NCBI RefSeq assembly: GCF_003952665.1
Contig: NZ_CP017947.1
Coordinates: 62,001-126,000 of the forward strand
Source: Bosea sp. Tri-49
GTDB taxonomy: Bacteria > Pseudomonadota > Alphaproteobacteria > Rhizobiales > Beijerinckiaceae
Direction: 5' to 3'
DNA: 64,000 nucleotides
The notes beneath the pieces are model-generated. The model was not told where the DNA came from, made no database searches, and was given only the letters and a program-made list of their open reading frames with translations. This document shows positions 62,262 to 64,000 of this stretch, piece by piece. Each line of letters begins with the position of its first letter. Position 1 is the first letter of the stretch. The translations under genes and the position numbers were made by a program.

Positions 62262-62295
62262 CGAAATCGGGATGTGTCAAATAATTTATGAATTT
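62262..62295 (-). promoter_or_regulatory. promoter/operator region of the Liv-type operon
   Basis: The motif AAATTCATAAATTATT (62295-62280, minus strand) almost repeats at 63220-63235. It is followed on the minus strand by TTGACA, a possible -35 box. The element CGAAATCGGG-N9-ATAATTT (62262-62287, plus strand) recurs at 63163-63189 with N10. These shared blocks on either side of the GntR gene are candidate binding sites. Confidence 0.6.
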
Positions 62296-62335
62296 TCCAT
62301 TTCACATAAAAATTTGGAAGTGCACAAAAAGACTC

Positions 62336-63100
62336 TCAGCGACCCCGGCGGCGCTTCGGCGGGCTTGCACCGAGCTGCTCATCGAGCCTGGCGAGCGTTG
62401 CCCTCGCACCGCCCTCGATATGCTCGGCGAGCAGCCGGCAGGCCTCTGCCTCGCGGCGGGCGAGGCAGGCTTCGAGAATCGCCTTGTGCTCAGCATGGAT
62501 CGAGGGTCGCAGCTCGGGATAACGCACCACGGCGCGGCGATAGCGCTCCGACTGCTCGTAGAGCAGGGCGCAGAAGTGCAGCAGCCAGGGCGAGCCGCAG
62601 GCCGCTTCGAGCGCATTGTGGAAGGCGCTGTTGCGCTGCTCCCATTCGTCGGCGTAGCTCGCCGGATCGCCAGTCAGGCTCGTCTCCATGCGCGACATGC
62701 GGTGATAGGCGCCGACGATCCCGGCCTCCCACTCATCGTCGCCATTGGCGATCGAGCGGGCCAACGCCATCGTCGAGAAGCGCTGCCTGAGATCGGCGAC
62801 ATCGAGCAGTTCCTCGCGCGACACCGGCGCGACCTGGAACCCGCGCTGCCCTTCGCCGCGCACCAGCCCTTCGACGGCAAGGCGCGACAGTGCCTCCCGC
62901 ACTGGATTGCGGCCGATATCGTAGCGCTCCTCGAGCTGGTCCGGCCGCAGCCGCTTTCCGGGCTCGAACTCGCCGACGATGATGTCGCGGCGCAGCTTGA
63001 TGAGCGCCTCGTCGGCCTGTGTACGTGGCCCTTCCTGTCTGAGCAGCCAAGCCGAAGGACCCCAGTCGGGTTTCGGCTGTTTGCTGGCACTATCCGCCAT
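62336..63100 (-). CDS. GntR-family regulator with FCD domain
   Basis: Encodes 254 residues from the ATG at 63100, with AAGGGGG upstream. The winged HTH lies at about 28-95 (ALIKLRRDIIVGEFEPGKRL, RPDQLEERYDIGRNPVREAL, SRLAVEGLVRGEGQRGFQVA). A helical FCD effector domain lies at about 100-235 (LLDVADLRQRFSTMALARSI, EWEQRNSAFHNALEAACGSP, WLLHFCALLYEQSERYRRAV) with the metal-binding Asp/His positions largely present. Lying between the importer operon and the divergent dioxygenase genes, it likely controls both, in response to an aromatic or carboxylic-acid ligand. Confidence 0.93.
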   Translation of the reverse strand: MADSASKQPKPDWGPSAWLLRQEGPRTQADEALIKLRRDIIVGEFEPGKRLRPDQLEERYDIGRNPVREALSRLAVEGLVRGEGQRGFQVAPVSREELLDVADLRQRFSTMALARSIANGDDEWEAGIVGAYHRMSRMETSLTGDPASYADEWEQRNSAFHNALEAACGSPWLLHFCALLYEQSERYRRAVVRYPELRPSIHAEHKAILEACLARREAEACRLLAEHIEGGARATLARLDEQLGASPPKRRRGR

Positions 63101-63162
63101 CCATACCCCCTTGCGGGCGCGAATCGAGGCCGGCCCGCCTACTCGTTTCCACCTGCAATACA

Positions 63163-63235
63163 CGAAATCGGGTGCATATGGGATAATTTCTAAGAAGTTG
63201 GTTTTGCATCAAAAGCACGAAATTTATAAATTATT
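63163..63235 (+). promoter_or_regulatory. promoter/operator region of the dioxygenase genes
   Basis: It contains CGAAATCGGG-N10-ATAATTT (63163-63189) and AAATTTATAAATTATT (63220-63235), whose inner AATTTATAAATT is a perfect 12-bp palindrome. Both blocks recur upstream of the importer operon. It is a likely GntR operator between the GntR and LigA genes. Confidence 0.6.
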
Positions 63236-63287
63236 GTTGCACCGGAGAATATCGCCCGCTATGGATCGCCACACAGGAGAGCTTACG

Positions 63288-63626
63288 ATGGCAAACGAAT
63301 TCGACCCCGATCTGCCGTCCAACCGGCTGATCTTCGACATCCGCCGCGACAATGATGTCTGGCCGCACTTCAAGGAGCGGCTCGAAGAGCTGATGGAGGC
63401 CTATGGCCTCAGCCCGGCCGAGCGCGAGGCGTTCCGCGCCGTCGACGTTCGGCGCCTCGGCGAGCTCGGCGTGCACCCATACTTCCTGCCGCAGGTCACG
63501 CGGCTCTTTCACGGCGCAGCCGGCAACACGACCAAGAGTGCGGCAGCCGAAGCTTATCGCCGCTCCTTCGGCGATCAGATCGTCGAGCATCGCGACATTT
63601 CAAGCGAGGAGAAGCCGCATGGCTGA
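63288..63626 (+). CDS. LigA-type subunit of extradiol ring-cleavage dioxygenase
   Basis: Encodes 112 residues; the ATG at 63288 has AGGAGA 8 bases upstream, preferred over an in-frame ATG at 63261. It reads LPSNRLIFDIRRDNDVWPHF, RLEELMEAYGLSPAEREAFR and AVDVRRLGELGVHPYFLPQV. This is the small alpha-subunit domain of protocatechuate 4,5-dioxygenase-like enzymes, which helps form the active-site lid. It overlaps the large-subunit gene by 8 bases. Confidence 0.92.
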   Translation: MANEFDPDLPSNRLIFDIRRDNDVWPHFKERLEELMEAYGLSPAEREAFRAVDVRRLGELGVHPYFLPQVTRLFHGAAGNTTKSAAAEAYRRSFGDQIVEHRDISSEEKPHG

Positions 63627-64000
63627 GTTCGTTTCGATCATGGCCATGGCGCACGCGCCGGGCGTCACGGGCTGGCTCGATTCCTGCCCCGTTTCCGACC
63701 AGCAGGCGATTCAGGCGGGCTATGAGGAACTGGGCCAGATCATGCGCGCGGCAAAGCCGGACGTGATCATCGGCGTCGGCAACGACCATCTGCTCAACCT
63801 GCCCCTGAAGAACCCGCCGAACTGGCGCGTCGATTGCGCGCTGGATTGGACCGGCCCGGCCGAGTTCTTCAAGGCCTGGCTGAAGCAGCCCGGCTACCAG
63901 GTCCGCGGCCGGCCGGAGATCGCCGAGATCATCGCCCGCGAAGCCAGGGCGGCCGGCCACAAAATCGATCGTGGCGATGGCCTGCTCTTCGACGACAACT
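63619..64000 (+). CDS. LigB-type extradiol dioxygenase catalytic subunit, cut by window end
   Basis: The first 127 residues run off the right edge; AGGAGAAG precedes the ATG. It reads AEFVSIMAMAHAPGVTGWLD, with the metal-ligand His early in AHAPG, and PDVIIGVGNDHLLNLPLKNP, with the second His in NDH. This is the class III (LigB) fold, using Fe(II) to cleave catechol- or gallate-type rings. The specific aromatic substrate cannot be read from this part. Confidence 0.92.
   Translation, partial: MAEFVSIMAMAHAPGVTGWLDSCPVSDQQAIQAGYEELGQIMRAAKPDVIIGVGNDHLLNLPLKNPPNWRVDCALDWTGPAEFFKAWLKQPGYQVRGRPEIAEIIAREARAAGHKIDRGDGLLFDDN

Overview
The window is high-GC DNA from an alphaproteobacterium, most likely a member of the Hyphomicrobiales close to Bosea, Bradyrhizobium or Methylobacterium. 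Supporting this are a MucR/Ros-type regulator, a Usg-family protein, DUF1236 and DUF982 proteins, a HisKA_2-type histidine kinase, a CIRCE-controlled groESL operon, and several GGAAC-N16/17-CGTT promoters of the alphaproteobacterial general stress sigma factor EcfG type. The genus is an inference. No rRNA, tRNA or CRISPR array was seen.

Positions 1-18500 are an accessory stress island of small genes: two DUF1236 envelope proteins, CsbD, a glycine-zipper stress protein, a PepSY-like protein, a DUF892 ferritin-like protein, a CinA-type amidase, a cold-shock protein, a histidine kinase opposite a lone receiver, a GAF-GGDEF-EAL protein and a MucR homologue lacking zinc ligands. Decay is common: an autotransporter barrel relic, two damaged copies of a small stress gene, and a broken glycogen-debranching gene. 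A hairpin family with C-rich loops occurs twice about 4 kb apart.

Positions 18500-28600 hold a regulator divergent from a 1619-residue PATR-repeat autotransporter, a DUF1254/DUF1214 exported protein, and a scar zone: an RND efflux C-terminus abutting a headless outer-membrane protein, a frameshifted HdeA-like gene, and ISL3 and IS3 transposase remnants. Positions 28700-37000 are a protein-quality-control region: a three-gene Hsp20 operon, groES-groEL behind a CIRCE element, htpG, Usg, DUF982 and small conserved proteins, two of which are paralogues on either side of groESL.

Positions 37200-42600 carry a GMC oxidoreductase, an exported alpha/beta hydrolase divergent from an OhrR-like MarR regulator, and an SDR/SnoaL pair divergent from a LysR regulator.

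Positions 42900-56200 form one tightly packed catabolic operon: a peptide-type ABC importer (five genes), hydantoinase/oxoprolinase HyuA-HyuB, a divergent alanine-racemase-like enzyme, a LacI repressor, a serine/threonine-dehydratase-like enzyme and an isochorismatase-fold protein without the canonical catalytic residues. Two perfect GAAACGTTTC palindromes 21 bp apart lie just before the first gene and are probable operators for the operon's own LacI repressor. The inferred pathway is import of a cyclic amide or peptide-like compound, ATP-dependent ring opening, then racemisation and deamination of the released amino acid.

Positions 56700-64000 carry a second locus: a branched-chain-amino-acid-type ABC importer operon ending in a creatininase-family hydrolase, then a GntR/FCD regulator, and, divergently, a LigA/LigB extradiol dioxygenase cut by the window end. 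An AT-rich motif (AAATTYATAAATTATT) occurs once before each operon, on either side of the GntR gene, and is a candidate operator linking import to aromatic ring cleavage.
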